In this document: piece by piece, positions 26,728-34,438 of the stretch
Layout: every line of letters begins with the position of its first letter
Position numbering within the stretch: position 1 is the stretch's first letter
NCBI RefSeq assembly: GCF_023502395.1
Contig: NZ_JAMFMB010000002.1
Span: forward strand, 215,156-279,155
From: Ruegeria spongiae
GTDB taxonomy: Bacteria > Pseudomonadota > Alphaproteobacteria > Rhodobacterales > Rhodobacteraceae
Length of the DNA stretch: 64,000 bases
Direction of reading: 5' to 3'
Translations under genes and position numbers: made by a program
Notes under the pieces: model-generated
Database searches by the model: none
The model's input: only the letters and a program-made list of their open reading frames with translations
What the model was told of the DNA's origin: nothing

Positions 26728-27465
26728 TCATGCGGGGGTCTTGCGCGACAACTCGCCCATGGGCATGTCCAGCGCGGCGGGCATCACAAACAGTTCGATC
26801 TGGTTGCGCGACAGGTTCCAGTGATCTTCGGCCAGTTGCGCCGCCGCACCCTCGTCCTGTGCCTCGATTGCGGCGATGATGGCGTCGTGCTGCTGGCACG
26901 CCTCGGTCAGGTTCTGCGCCATCTGTTGTGTCTGAGGCCGGTAGAAGGTCATCGAAATCCGGGCGTGGTCGATCAGCAGCCGGTTCAGCGATGGCAGCAG
27001 ATAGATATTGCCCGCCATTTCGCCGGTGATCTGGTGGAAGTGATTGTTGGCCAAAGCACGATTCTCGGTTGAGCCGGCCCGCAGGGCTTCGCGAAATTCG
27101 ACCTGCGCCAGCTTCAGCGCCTCGATCTGCTGCGCCGTGGCATTCAGCGCGGCCAGCCGCATCACCGCACCATAGATCATCGGCGCGGCAAGGAAAAAGT
27201 CCCTCAGCGTGGTATGCGACAGATCGGACACCCGCGCGCCGCGATTGAGGCGCAAGGTCAGGTACCCTTCGCCTGCCAGTTCCCGAAGCACTTCGCGCAG
27301 CGGTGTGCGGGAGACATCGAACGCGTCACATAGCTGCGTCTCGTCCAGATCCGCGCCCGGTTCCAGCGCAAGTGTCAGCACCGAGCGTTTCAAATGCTCC
27401 GCGAGCCTGACCTTGCGATCGCCAACACTGTCATTCACCGCTGATTCTCCCATTGCCAAAGACAT
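26728..27465 (-). CDS. GntR-family regulator, FCD (FadR) type
   Basis: 245 residues from the ATG at 27465. Winged helix-turn-helix with LDETQLCDAFDVSRTPLREVLRELAGEGYL, followed by an all-helical FCD effector domain (metal-ligand-type residues in NNHFHQITGE). An ATG at 27531 is in frame, but its extension would cover the palindromic site at 27487-27496, so the shorter start is preferred. It heads the operon with DapA-like, ALDH and FAD oxidase genes and probably represses it. Confidence 0.85.
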   Translation of the reverse strand: MSLAMGESAVNDSVGDRKVRLAEHLKRSVLTLALEPGADLDETQLCDAFDVSRTPLREVLRELAGEGYLTLRLNRGARVSDLSHTTLRDFFLAAPMIYGAVMRLAALNATAQQIEALKLAQVEFREALRAGSTENRALANNHFHQITGEMAGNIYLLPSLNRLLIDHARISMTFYRPQTQQMAQNLTEACQQHDAIIAAIEAQDEGAAAQLAEDHWNLSRNQIELFVMPAALDMPMGELSRKTPA

Positions 27466-27486
27466 CGTATCCTGTAAGAATACATA

Positions 27487-27496
27487 TTGTATACAA
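27487..27496. promoter_or_regulatory. Palindromic operator in the GntR/GlxA divergent region
   Basis: TTGTATACAA is a perfect 10-bp palindrome inside the AT-rich gap between the divergent GntR and AraC-type regulator genes. TTGTATACAA-like sites are common targets of FCD-type GntR proteins, so the regulator at 26728 is the likely ligand. Confidence 0.65.
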
Positions 27497-27529
27497 AATA
27501 GCGACCCGCAGGGTCGCAGGACCGACATC

Positions 27530-28480
27530 ATGGCGACGCCGCTTCACTTTTGCTTCATTCTGGTCGAGGAGTTCTCGCATCTCGCGTTCTCCTGCGCGGT
27601 GGAGCCATTGCGCATCGCCAATCTGGTCAGTGGCGCGGAGCTGTACCGATGGTCGCTGGTTTCCGAGGATGGCACGGTGGCGACCTGCTCGAACGGGACG
27701 GTCACGCAGGTCCATCATGGGCTGTCCGATATCCCGAAATGCGAGCGTCTGTTCGTGCTGTCCGGCATCAATATGCGTGACCATGTGAGCAAGCCGTTGC
27801 TTGCGACATTGCGGCGGGAACGCTCGGTTGGCACCCAGATCGGGGCGCTGTGTTCCGGCGCGTGGATCTTGGCCGAGGCCGGGTTCCTCGATGGGCGGCG
27901 GGCGGCGATCCATTGGGAATACCACGACAGCTTCATGGAGCATTTCCCCGAGGCCAATCTCGTGCGCAGCGTCTTTGTCGCTGATGGCAAGCACATCACC
28001 GCGTCAGGTGGAACGGCGACCGCCGATCTGATGCTGCATCTGATCGAGCAGGACCATGGCCGCGACCTGTCGGTCGAGGTGGCTGATCAGATGGTCTATA
28101 ATGCCGTGCGCGATGCCAGCGCCGCGCAACGCGTGTCGCTGCAATCGCGCAACGGGATGCGCAACGCGCATCTGTCAAAGGCGATCAAGATCATGCGGGT
28201 GCGCACCGACAGGGCTATCTCGCCCTCTGACATTGCCGATGAAATCGGGATATCGACCCGGCAGTTGGAACGGCTGTTCGGCCGCTATCTGAATACCTCG
28301 CCCAAGAAATACCACATGGAGCTGCGGCTCGAGCGGGCACGCAACTTGCTGATCCAGTCCGAGGCCTCGATCATCGACATCGCTGTATCCTGCGGGTTCG
28401 AATCCGCCGGGCATTTTGCCCGCGTCTATCGCGCGGCCTACGGCCTGCCACCGACCCAGCAGCGCGACCGCATCACATAA
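27530..28480 (+). CDS. GlxA-family transcriptional regulator (DJ-1/PfpI domain + AraC HTH)
   Basis: 316 residues. The N-terminal DJ-1/PfpI-like domain (about 1-180) has the nucleophile-elbow region GALCSGAWILAEAG, and the C-terminal AraC domain (about 215-316) has ISTRQLERLFGRYLNTSPKKYHMELRL and IAVSCGFESAGHFARVYRAAYG. GlxA-type activators control carnitine, choline/glycine betaine (GbdR) and arginine breakdown in proteobacteria, which fits the amine-catabolism genes around it. The ATG at 27530 is chosen because the longer open frame runs into the divergent GntR gene. Confidence 0.87.
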   Translation: MATPLHFCFILVEEFSHLAFSCAVEPLRIANLVSGAELYRWSLVSEDGTVATCSNGTVTQVHHGLSDIPKCERLFVLSGINMRDHVSKPLLATLRRERSVGTQIGALCSGAWILAEAGFLDGRRAAIHWEYHDSFMEHFPEANLVRSVFVADGKHITASGGTATADLMLHLIEQDHGRDLSVEVADQMVYNAVRDASAAQRVSLQSRNGMRNAHLSKAIKIMRVRTDRAISPSDIADEIGISTRQLERLFGRYLNTSPKKYHMELRLERARNLLIQSEASIIDIAVSCGFESAGHFARVYRAAYGLPPTQQRDRIT

Positions 28481-28574
28481 CGCGTGGTCCCGGATCAGAG
28501 ATAACCCGACGTTAGGGTAACAGAGCGGTGTTTCCGCCCTATGTAGTCAAGACACGTTCCATCAGGAGAATTCC

Positions 28575-29357
28575 ATGACCAAGACAGCGCTTGTCACCGG
28601 TGCGTCTTCCGGCATTGGCCGCGAATTCGCGCGTTATCACGCCTCGAAGGGTGGCAATGTCATCATCACCGCCCGTCGCGTCGAGCAGCTGGAGGCGCTC
28701 AAATCCGAACTGGAAGCGGCCCATGGTGTGACCGTGACCGTCATCGCGCTGGATCTGGGCGCGCCGGGTGGGGCGGCCAAGCTGCATGAGGCGGTCAAGG
28801 CCACCGGGATCAGGGTCGATTACCTGATCAACAACGCAGGCTTTGGCGGGCGCGGCGCGTTTCTGGAGCGCGAACTGTCGGAAGATCTCGACATGATCCG
28901 GTTGAATGTCGAGGCTCTGGTCTCGCTTTGCCACATGTTCGGCAACGATATGGTGGCCGCAGGTGGCGGCAAGATCCTCAATGTCAGCTCAACCGCTTCT
29001 TATATGCCCGGCCCCCTGCAGGCGACCTATTTCGCCACCAAGGCCTATGTGTCGAATTTCAGCCAGGCACTGGCCGAAGAGCTGCGCGGCAAAGGCGTGA
29101 CCGTGACCGCGCTGGAGCCCGGCTATGTGCCCACCGAATTTGCCGCCCGCGCCGATCTGGAGGGCACCAAGCTGGCCTCGCAGAAAGGCATGACACCGGC
29201 GGATGTGGCCAAGATCGGCTATGACGCCATGGAGGCGGGCAAGCTGTACGTCATCAACGAGAAGTCTCTGGCCTTCACCCTGAAATGGGTCCTGCCCTTC
29301 CTGCCCCGCCGCATGAACCTGAACATGGTGCGGAAGATGCAGGAAAAGGGAGTCTGA
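28575..29357 (+). CDS. Short-chain dehydrogenase, DltE-like
   Basis: 260 residues with TGASSGIG (8-15), NNAG (86-89) and catalytic Ser138/139, Tyr152 and Lys156. The C-terminus ends in a hydrophobic-basic segment (FTLKWVLPFLPRRMNLNMVRKM), common in DltE/YqjQ-like SDRs that may associate with the membrane. AGGAGAA precedes the ATG. It appears to be a single-gene unit followed by a hairpin. Substrate unknown. Confidence 0.87.
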   Translation: MTKTALVTGASSGIGREFARYHASKGGNVIITARRVEQLEALKSELEAAHGVTVTVIALDLGAPGGAAKLHEAVKATGIRVDYLINNAGFGGRGAFLERELSEDLDMIRLNVEALVSLCHMFGNDMVAAGGGKILNVSSTASYMPGPLQATYFATKAYVSNFSQALAEELRGKGVTVTALEPGYVPTEFAARADLEGTKLASQKGMTPADVAKIGYDAMEAGKLYVINEKSLAFTLKWVLPFLPRRMNLNMVRKMQEKGV

Positions 29358-29394
29358 GCCAGTGGGAGCTGGTGCGGGCGTTGTAGATGCTAGA

Positions 29395-29422
29395 GCTGGC
29401 CCCTCGTCTGAGAGAGGCCAGC
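29395..29422 (+). repeat. Hairpin downstream of SDR gene
   Basis: GCTGGCC...GGCCAGC forms an 11-bp stem with one C-A mismatch and a six-base loop, 37 bases after the SDR stop. No T-run follows. It may end or stabilise the SDR transcript. Confidence 0.4.
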
Positions 29423-29447
29423 GTGGGCAAGAGGTAACGCACGCAAT

Positions 29448-29741
29448 CTACTCGTCGAATAGATCGTCTATGCCCTCTGGGCGCTTCTTTGAAAGACCGC
29501 GCCCCCTGGTGAAGCAAGGATGTAGCGTTCCAAGGTGACTTAGACCTGCCTCAAAATGAGCCCATCCGCCTTTCTTGCTTTTGGTTGTGTGTATTCGGGC
29601 TCCGCAATGCGGGCATTTGCTGCTTCCCGAGCTGCCAGATCTGGAGCTTCCCGCTTTCTCTGGTTTCCAATAGTAACTCTCGGGAACGTGGATAAATTTG
29701 CCGTTTCGGTAATATGAATAGCTTCTTCTTTTTCTCCACAA
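29448..29741 (-). CDS. Small unknown protein with a single CxxC (half zinc ribbon)
   Basis: 97 residues from a TTG at 29741; the frame opens at a stop near 29760 and has no ATG. The protein is basic at its N-terminus (WRKRRSYSYYRNG). It has a Ser/Gly linker, then KCPHCGARI with one CxxC, and a well-structured C-terminus (WAHFEAGLSHLG, ending in GIDDLFDE). The amino-acid pattern looks like a real protein, but the surrounding 660 bp is more AT-rich than its neighbours and no good ribosome site is visible, so it may be a 5'-truncated or horizontally gained gene. Not recognised. Confidence 0.45.
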   Translation of the reverse strand: MWRKRRSYSYYRNGKFIHVPESYYWKPEKAGSSRSGSSGSSKCPHCGARIHTTKSKKGGWAHFEAGLSHLGTLHPCFTRGRGLSKKRPEGIDDLFDE

Positions 29742-29873
29742 GTCTTTGTAGGCCTCTGATTAAAGGTTGCTGGACGATCATCTTCAAGTGGTTTATGGGC
29801 GGGAAAATTCAATGTCTGCGGGTTTAAGGATTGGGTCTCGCGGCCAAGTCCAATCTGTGGCCCAAACTTTCCC

Positions 29874-29902
29874 TTGCCACCCCACACCGAACCCCCTATA
29901 GA
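29874..29902 (+). promoter_or_regulatory. Candidate sigma-70 promoter for the ribosomal block
   Basis: TTGCCA (29874-29879) and TATAGA (29897-29902) are separated by exactly 17 bp, about 120 bp upstream of rpmC. No upstream ribosomal gene could supply transcription here, so a local promoter is required. Confidence 0.6.
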
Positions 29903-29917
29903 GCGGCATCTTGCGTG

Positions 29918-29947
29918 TCCCCCGGCCTTGTCGGGGGATTCGTTTTT
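29918..29947 (+). terminator. Intrinsic terminator-like hairpin in the rpmC leader
   Basis: TCCCCCG (29918-29924) pairs with CGGGGGA (29932-29938) around GCCTTGT and is followed by TTCGTTTTT. It lies just downstream of the candidate promoter and 75 bp before rpmC, so it is either an attenuator of the ribosomal operon or the terminator of a gene that is no longer upstream. Confidence 0.7.
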
Positions 29948-29957
29948 ATCATTCATC

Positions 29958-30000
29958 CACCAGGCCCAAGGTCACCCGGGCAATTCGGGGCCTTCTGGTG
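29958..30000 (+). promoter_or_regulatory. Second leader stem before rpmC
   Basis: CACCAG (29958-29963) can pair with CTGGTG (29995-30000), with an inner GCCC/GGGC helix. It ends 21 bases before the rpmC start and directly precedes the ribosome site. It is a possible autoregulatory or antiterminator structure of the ribosomal operon; the evidence is pairing only. Confidence 0.4.
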
Positions 30001-30021
30001 TTTTGAGAAAAGGAAAAGGCG

Positions 30022-30228
30022 ATGAACGCCAACGAACTGCGTGACAAGACGCCGGACCAGCTCCGCGAGGAACTGGCCAATCTGAAAAAAGAAAGCTTCA
30101 ACTTGCGCTTCCAGCAGGCCACCGGCTCGATGGAAAGCACCGCTGGCATCAAGGCAGCCCGCCGTAATGCCGCACGTGTGAAGACCATTCTGAACGAAAA
30201 GGCCGCTGCCGCGGCATCGCAGGAGTAA
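30022..30228 (+). CDS. rpmC: 50S ribosomal protein L29
   Basis: 68 residues, usual length. The N-terminal helix [34 protein letters not shown] pattern and the basic C-terminal helix ([19 protein letters not shown]) are those of L29, which sits at the exit of the peptide tunnel. It is the first gene of the ribosomal block. In most bacteria rplP lies directly upstream; here an SDR and a small unknown gene do. Followed 4 bases later by rpsQ. Confidence 0.97.
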   Translation: MNANELRDKTPDQLREELANLKKESFNLRFQQATGSMESTAGIKAARRNAARVKTILNEKAAAAASQE

Positions 30229-30232
30229 TCAG

Positions 30233-30463
30233 ATGCCCAAGCGTATCCTTACAGGCACCGTGACCAGCGACGCCAATGCACAGACCGTAACCGTTTCCGT
30301 CGAGCGCCGCTTTACGCACCCGGTTCTGAAAAAGACCATTCGTAAGTCCAAGAAATACCGGGCGCACGATGAGAAGAATACCTTCAAGGTAGGTGACTCG
30401 GTCCGCATCATCGAATGCGCGCCGAAATCGAAAACCAAACGTTGGGAGGTTCTGGAGGCGTAA
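30233..30463 (+). CDS. rpsQ: 30S ribosomal protein S17
   Basis: 76 residues, OB-fold S17 that binds 16S rRNA early in assembly. Family motifs [36 protein letters not shown] and [20 protein letters not shown] are intact. It follows rpmC by 4 bases. A 77-bp gap with a hairpin separates it from rplN. Confidence 0.97.
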   Translation: MPKRILTGTVTSDANAQTVTVSVERRFTHPVLKKTIRKSKKYRAHDEKNTFKVGDSVRIIECAPKSKTKRWEVLEA

Positions 30464-30493
30464 GCCTGCAGGATTTTTCCTATTTGTCGAAAC

Positions 30494-30526
30494 CCTGGGG
30501 GATCTAACTAGACCAGCCCCCACAGG
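30494..30526 (+). repeat. Hairpin between rpsQ and rplN
   Basis: CCTGGGGG (30494-30501) pairs with CCCCCACAGG (30517-30526), with a small bulge. It lies at the classical S10/spc operon boundary and may be a processing or attenuation site. No T-run follows. Confidence 0.4.
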
Positions 30527-30540
30527 TCGGGAGAAACCAC

Positions 30541-30909
30541 ATGATCCAGATGCAGACCAATCTGGATGTCGCTGACAACTCCGGCGCACGCCGAGTTCAG
30601 TGCATCAAGGTCCTGGGTGGTTCCAAGCGTAAATACGCCTCCGTCGGCGACATCATTGTCGTCTCGGTGAAGGAAGCCATCCCGCGCGGCCGCGTGAAGA
30701 AAGGGGACGTCCGCAAGGCCGTCGTCGTACGCACCGCCAAAGAAGTCCGTCGCGAAGACGGCACCGCGATCCGTTTCGATCGCAACGCCGCCGTCATTCT
30801 GAACAACAACAACGAGCCGGTCGGTACCCGTATCTTTGGCCCCGTTGTTCGCGAGCTGCGCGGCAAGAATTTCATGAAGATCATCTCGCTGGCTCCGGAG
30901 GTGCTCTGA
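30541..30909 (+). CDS. rplN: 50S ribosomal protein L14
   Basis: 122 residues, exact family length. The start [28 protein letters not shown] region and the end [23 protein letters not shown] are canonical for L14, which lies at the subunit interface. First gene of the spc-type part. Preceded by GGTCGGGAGAAA; its stop overlaps the rplX start by one base. Confidence 0.97.
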   Translation: MIQMQTNLDVADNSGARRVQCIKVLGGSKRKYASVGDIIVVSVKEAIPRGRVKKGDVRKAVVVRTAKEVRREDGTAIRFDRNAAVILNNNNEPVGTRIFGPVVRELRGKNFMKIISLAPEVL

Positions 30910-31220
30910 TGGCTGCGAAACTGAAAAAAGGCGACAAGGTCGTCGTGCTCTCCGGCAAGGACAAGGGCAAGGAAGGCACCATTGCCTCCGTTGACCCGAA
31001 AGCCGGCAAAGCTGTTGTTGATGGCCTGAACATCGCCATCCGTCACACCCGTCAGTCCCAGAGCGAACAAGGCGGCCGCCTGCCCAAGGCCCTGCCGATC
31101 GAGCTGAGCAACCTGGCCTATCTTGATGCAAACGGCAAACCGACCCGCGTTGGCTTCCGCATGGAAGGTGACAAGAAGGTCCGCTTCGCCAAGACCACGG
31201 GGGACGTGATCGATGCTTGA
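30909..31220 (+). CDS. rplX: 50S ribosomal protein L24
   Basis: 103 residues with the KOW motif [19 protein letters not shown] near the N-terminus. L24 starts assembly of the large subunit by binding the 5' end of 23S rRNA. The start overlaps the rplN stop (TGATGG) and the end overlaps rplE by 8 bases, so the three genes are translationally coupled. Confidence 0.97.
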   Translation: MAAKLKKGDKVVVLSGKDKGKEGTIASVDPKAGKAVVDGLNIAIRHTRQSQSEQGGRLPKALPIELSNLAYLDANGKPTRVGFRMEGDKKVRFAKTTGDVIDA

Positions 31221-31776
31221 TAACGCAACCTATACCCCGCGCCTCAAGTCCGCTTACAAGGACACCATCCGGGCCGCTCTGAAAGAAGAGTTCGGCTACA
31301 AGAACGAGATGATGATCCCCAAGCTGGACAAGATCGTTCTGAACATCGGCTGCGGTGCCGAAGCGGTCAAGGACAGCAAGAAGGCCAAGTCGGCGCAAGC
31401 AGACCTGACCGCAATTGCTGGCCAGCAGGCCGTGATCACCAAAGCGAAAAAGTCGATCGCTGGCTTCCGCGTTCGTGAGGAAATGCCGCTGGGCTCGAAA
31501 GTGACCCTGCGCGGTGACCGCATGTACGATTTCCTGGATCGCCTGGTCACCATCGCGATGCCGCGCATCCGTGACTTCCGCGGCGTGTCCGGCAGCTCTT
31601 TCGACGGTCGTGGCAACTATGCCATGGGCATCAAAGAGCACATCGTGTTCCCCGAGATCGATTTCGACAAGGTCGATGAGGCCTGGGGCATGGACATCGT
31701 AATTGGCACCACAGCGAAAACCGACGCTGAAGCAAAGGCACTGTTGAAAGCATTCAACATGCCCTTCAACAGCTGA
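31213..31776 (+). CDS. rplE: 50S ribosomal protein L5
   Basis: 187 residues, slightly longer than E. coli L5 (179) because of an N-terminal extension, as is usual in alphaproteobacteria. Core motifs [39 protein letters not shown] and the C-terminal [18 protein letters not shown] are present. Binds 5S rRNA. The ATG at 31213 is within rplX. Confidence 0.97.
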   Translation: MLDNATYTPRLKSAYKDTIRAALKEEFGYKNEMMIPKLDKIVLNIGCGAEAVKDSKKAKSAQADLTAIAGQQAVITKAKKSIAGFRVREEMPLGSKVTLRGDRMYDFLDRLVTIAMPRIRDFRGVSGSSFDGRGNYAMGIKEHIVFPEIDFDKVDEAWGMDIVIGTTAKTDAEAKALLKAFNMPFNS

Positions 31777-31795
31777 AGCGCGGGAAGGAAAAGAC

Positions 31796-32101
31796 ATGGC
31801 TAAGAAAGCAATGATCGAACGCGAAAAGAAGCGCGAGCGCCTGGTGGCCAAATACGCTGCCAAACGTGCCGAGCTCAAAGAGATCGCGAATGACGAAAGC
31901 AAGCCGATGGAAGAGCGTTTCAAAGCGCGTCTGAAACTGGCGAAACTGCCGCGCAACAGCTCGGCGACCCGTCTTCACAACCGCTGCCAGCTCACCGGCC
32001 GTCCCCACGCTTACTACCGTAAGCTGAAGGTCAGCCGTATTGCGCTGCGCGAGCTGGGCTCTGCTGGTCAGATCCCCGGCATGGTGAAATCGAGCTGGTA
32101 A
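31796..32101 (+). CDS. rpsN: 30S ribosomal protein S14
   Basis: 101 residues, the long zinc-free form of S14: no CxxC pairs are present and the C-terminus reads [30 protein letters not shown]. Located between rplE and rpsH in the canonical order, with a GGAAGGAAAAGAC ribosome site. Confidence 0.97.
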   Translation: MAKKAMIEREKKRERLVAKYAAKRAELKEIANDESKPMEERFKARLKLAKLPRNSSATRLHNRCQLTGRPHAYYRKLKVSRIALRELGSAGQIPGMVKSSW

Positions 32102-32114
32102 GGGAGAGAATGAT

Positions 32115-32507
32115 ATGAACGATCCTATCGGCGATATGCTCACCCGTATCCGCAACGCGCAAATGCGCGGCAAATCCACTGTGAACACTCCGGCGTCGAA
32201 ACTGCGCGCCTGGGTTCTGGACGTGCTGGCGGACGAAGGTTACATCCGTGGCTATGAAAGCATGACTGGTGAAAACGGTCATCCGGCCATCGAAATCAGC
32301 CTGAAGTACTACGAAGGCACCCCTGTCATTCGCGAGATCAAGCGGGTTTCCAAACCCGGTCGCCGCGTCTACATGGGCGTCAATGACATCCCGCAGGTCC
32401 GTCAGGGTCTGGGCGTGTCGATTGTCAGCACTCCGAAAGGTGTGATGTCGGACCAGAACGCTCGCTCCAACAATGTTGGCGGCGAAGTGCTCTGCACCGT
32501 CTTCTAA
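32115..32507 (+). CDS. rpsH: 30S ribosomal protein S8
   Basis: 130 residues. [20 protein letters not shown] at the start and the C-terminal [24 protein letters not shown] are the S8 signatures. In E. coli S8 is the translational repressor of the spc operon, acting at the rplE start; no attempt was made to fold that site here. Confidence 0.97.
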   Translation: MNDPIGDMLTRIRNAQMRGKSTVNTPASKLRAWVLDVLADEGYIRGYESMTGENGHPAIEISLKYYEGTPVIREIKRVSKPGRRVYMGVNDIPQVRQGLGVSIVSTPKGVMSDQNARSNNVGGEVLCTVF

Positions 32508-32519
32508 GGAGGTCTGTCA

Positions 32520-33053
32520 ATGTCTCGTATTGGTAAGAAACCGGTCGAGCTGCCTAGTGGCGTTTCCGCTGCTGTGTCGGGTCAGACCATCGAAGTGAAG
32601 GGCCCCAAGGGCACCCGCAGCTTCACCGCGACCGACGACGTTACCCTCAATGTTGAGGACAATGTCGTCACCATCGTGCCGCGCGGCAAATCCAAGCGCG
32701 CACGCCAGCAGTGGGGCATGTCCCGCACCGTGGTGGCCAATCTGGTGACCGGCGTGACCGCCGGTTTCAAGAAAGAGCTGGAAATCCAGGGTGTGGGTTA
32801 CCGGGCACAGATGCAGGGCAACACCCTGAAGCTGAACCTGGGCCTTAGCCACGACGTTGATTACGTGGCGCCCGAAGGTGTCACCGTAACGGCGCCGAAG
32901 CAGACCGAGATTGTTGTCGAAGGTATCGACGAACAGCAGGTCGGTCAGGTCGCAGCGGAGATCCGCGCCTGGCGTAAGCCCGAGCCCTACAAAGGCAAAG
33001 GCATTCGCTACAAGGGCGAGTTCATCTTCCGCAAGGAAGGCAAGAAGAAGTAA
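32520..33053 (+). CDS. rplF: 50S ribosomal protein L6
   Basis: 177 residues, usual length, with [15 protein letters not shown] at the start and the C-terminal L6 signature [27 protein letters not shown] precedes the ATG. It lies 12 bases after rpsH and 11 before rplR. Confidence 0.97.
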   Translation: MSRIGKKPVELPSGVSAAVSGQTIEVKGPKGTRSFTATDDVTLNVEDNVVTIVPRGKSKRARQQWGMSRTVVANLVTGVTAGFKKELEIQGVGYRAQMQGNTLKLNLGLSHDVDYVAPEGVTVTAPKQTEIVVEGIDEQQVGQVAAEIRAWRKPEPYKGKGIRYKGEFIFRKEGKKK

Positions 33054-33064
33054 GGACGCAAACA

Positions 33065-33424
33065 ATGGCAAACAGCAAAAGAACCCTGTTTCTGAAGCGC
33101 CGCCTGCGCGTTCGGAACAAACTTCGCAAGGTCAACGCGGGTCGTCCGCGGCTGTCCGTGCACCGGTCGAACAAGAACATCTCTGTTCAACTGATCGACG
33201 ACGTGCGTGGCGTGACCCTGGCCTCGGCCTCGACCCTGGAAAAAGATCTGGGTCTGGCTGGCAAGAACAACGTCGAAGCGGCCACCAAGGTGGGCGCGGT
33301 CATCGCCGAGCGTGCCAAGAAGGCAGGCGTCGAAGAGGCCTATTTCGATCGTGGCGGCTTCCTGTTCCACGGCAAGGTGAAGGCTCTGGCCGACGCTGCG
33401 CGTGAAGGTGGTCTGAAGATCTAA
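33065..33424 (+). CDS. rplR: 50S ribosomal protein L18
   Basis: 119 residues; [18 protein letters not shown] and the C-terminal [28 protein letters not shown] are canonical. Binds 5S rRNA with L5. It is followed by an unusually long 173-bp gap full of inverted repeats before rpsE, where most genomes have only a few bases. Confidence 0.97.
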   Translation: MANSKRTLFLKRRLRVRNKLRKVNAGRPRLSVHRSNKNISVQLIDDVRGVTLASASTLEKDLGLAGKNNVEAATKVGAVIAERAKKAGVEEAYFDRGGFLFHGKVKALADAAREGGLKI

Positions 33425-33430
33425 GGCCAA

Positions 33431-33474
33431 GCGCATCCCGAAAAGTGGGAACCGGTTTTCGGATCAAGATGCGC
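33431..33474. repeat. Alphaproteobacterial-type palindromic intergenic repeat
   Basis: Outer arms GCGCATC (33431-33437) and GATGCGC (33468-33474), inner arms CCGAAAA (33438-33444) and TTTTCGG (33456-33462), with AACCGGTT in the centre. The CCGAAAAGTGGGAACCGGTT core matches from memory a palindromic element abundant between genes of many alphaproteobacteria. It lies between rplR and rpsE, inside a ribosomal operon. Confidence 0.7.
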
Positions 33475-33489
33475 GATACTTAAGATGGA

Positions 33490-33509
33490 GGGCAGCTTTG
33501 CGGCTGCCC
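33490..33509. repeat. Second hairpin in the rplR-rpsE gap
   Basis: GGGCAGC (33490-33496) pairs with GCTGCCC (33503-33509). A further GGGCCC pair lies at about 33521-33544. No T-run, so it is not a terminator. Confidence 0.5.
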
Positions 33510-33597
33510 CGATGATCCGGGGGCCCTGGCGACAGTCGGGGCCCACCTGGATTGAACAATCGGCGCCGAAATGCGCCACCAATGAAAGGGATGCCAA

Positions 33598-34173
33598 ATG
33601 GCAGAACGTGATAATCGCCGGGGACGTGGTCGTGACCGCGACGAAACTCCGGAATTTGCAGATCGCCTGGTCGCGATCAACCGTGTTTCGAAAACCGTAA
33701 AAGGTGGTAAGCGCTTTGGCTTCGCCGCTCTGGTGGTTGTCGGCGATCAGAAAGGCCGCGTGGGCTTTGGCAAGGGTAAGGCGAAAGAAGTGCCCGAGGC
33801 CATCCGCAAGGCAACTGAACAAGCCAAGCGTCAGATGATCCGCGTGCAACTGCGCGAAGGCCGCACCCTGCACCACGATATCGAAGGCCGTCACGGCGCC
33901 GGTAAAGTGATCATGCGGACCGCACCCGAAGGTACCGGAATCATCGCCGGTGGCCCGATGCGTGCCGTGTTCGAAATGCTGGGTATCAAGGACGTTGTAT
34001 CCAAGTCGGTCGGTTCGCAGAACCCCTACAACATGATCCGCGCAACCATGAACGGCCTGACCAAAGAGCAGAGCCCGCGTTCGGTTGCCCAGCGTCGTGG
34101 CAAGAAGGTTGCCGACATCCTGCCCAAGCGGGACGAAGCACCGGCTGCTGCCTCTGAAGCCGCAGAAGCGTAA
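33598..34173 (+). CDS. rpsE: 30S ribosomal protein S5
   Basis: 191 residues. [38 protein letters not shown] and GVIAGG-like [21 protein letters not shown] are the S5 motifs; the C-terminal Ala-rich tail ([12 protein letters not shown]) is typical of alphaproteobacteria. S5 takes part in mRNA helicase activity and decoding accuracy. The ATG at 33598 is preceded by a weak AAAGGGATGCCAA site after the repeat-rich gap. Confidence 0.97.
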   Translation: MAERDNRRGRGRDRDETPEFADRLVAINRVSKTVKGGKRFGFAALVVVGDQKGRVGFGKGKAKEVPEAIRKATEQAKRQMIRVQLREGRTLHHDIEGRHGAGKVIMRTAPEGTGIIAGGPMRAVFEMLGIKDVVSKSVGSQNPYNMIRATMNGLTKEQSPRSVAQRRGKKVADILPKRDEAPAAASEAAEA

Positions 34174-34185
34174 GGAGACGGAAAC

Positions 34186-34374
34186 ATGGCAAAAACCATC
34201 GTCGTCAAGCAGATCGGTTCCCCGATCCGCCGTCCCGCCGACCAGCGCGCAACGCTGATTGGTCTGGGTCTGAACAAGATGCACAAGACCCGCGAGCTGG
34301 AGGACACTCCCAGCGTCCGCGGCATGATCAACAAGATCCCGCATATGGTCGAGATCATCGAAGAACGCGATTGA
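34186..34374 (+). CDS. rpmD: 50S ribosomal protein L30
   Basis: 62 residues; [44 protein letters not shown] L30 pattern, normal length. It is the last gene of the block, followed by a strong terminator and a convergent cyclase gene. The usual followers rplO and secY are absent from the rest of the window. Confidence 0.97.
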   Translation: MAKTIVVKQIGSPIRRPADQRATLIGLGLNKMHKTRELEDTPSVRGMINKIPHMVEIIEERD

Positions 34375-34410
34375 TCGACGGGGTGAAACCCCGTTCCAAG
34401 ACACATGAAA

Positions 34411-34438
34411 ACGCCCTCGGTCCTCCGGGGGCGTTTTT
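34411..34438 (+). terminator. Rho-independent terminator after rpmD
   Basis: A 10-bp stem (ACGCCCTCGG / CCGGGGGCGT, one T-G pair) with loop TCCT and a following TTTTT. It also works in reverse for the convergent cyclase gene. Its core is identical over 27 bases to the terminator at 36001. Confidence 0.9.

Noticed and set aside
29540..29956. A 138-codon minus-strand frame overlapping the small zinc-ribbon gene and the leader terminator
   Set aside because: It overlaps the better-looking 97-residue frame out of phase, crosses the promoter and terminator of the ribosomal block, and shows no recognisable domain.
33431..33474. Rho-independent terminator or tRNA-like structure between rplR and rpsE
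   Set aside because: No T-run follows and no cloverleaf can be drawn; the sequence matches a dispersed palindromic repeat better.
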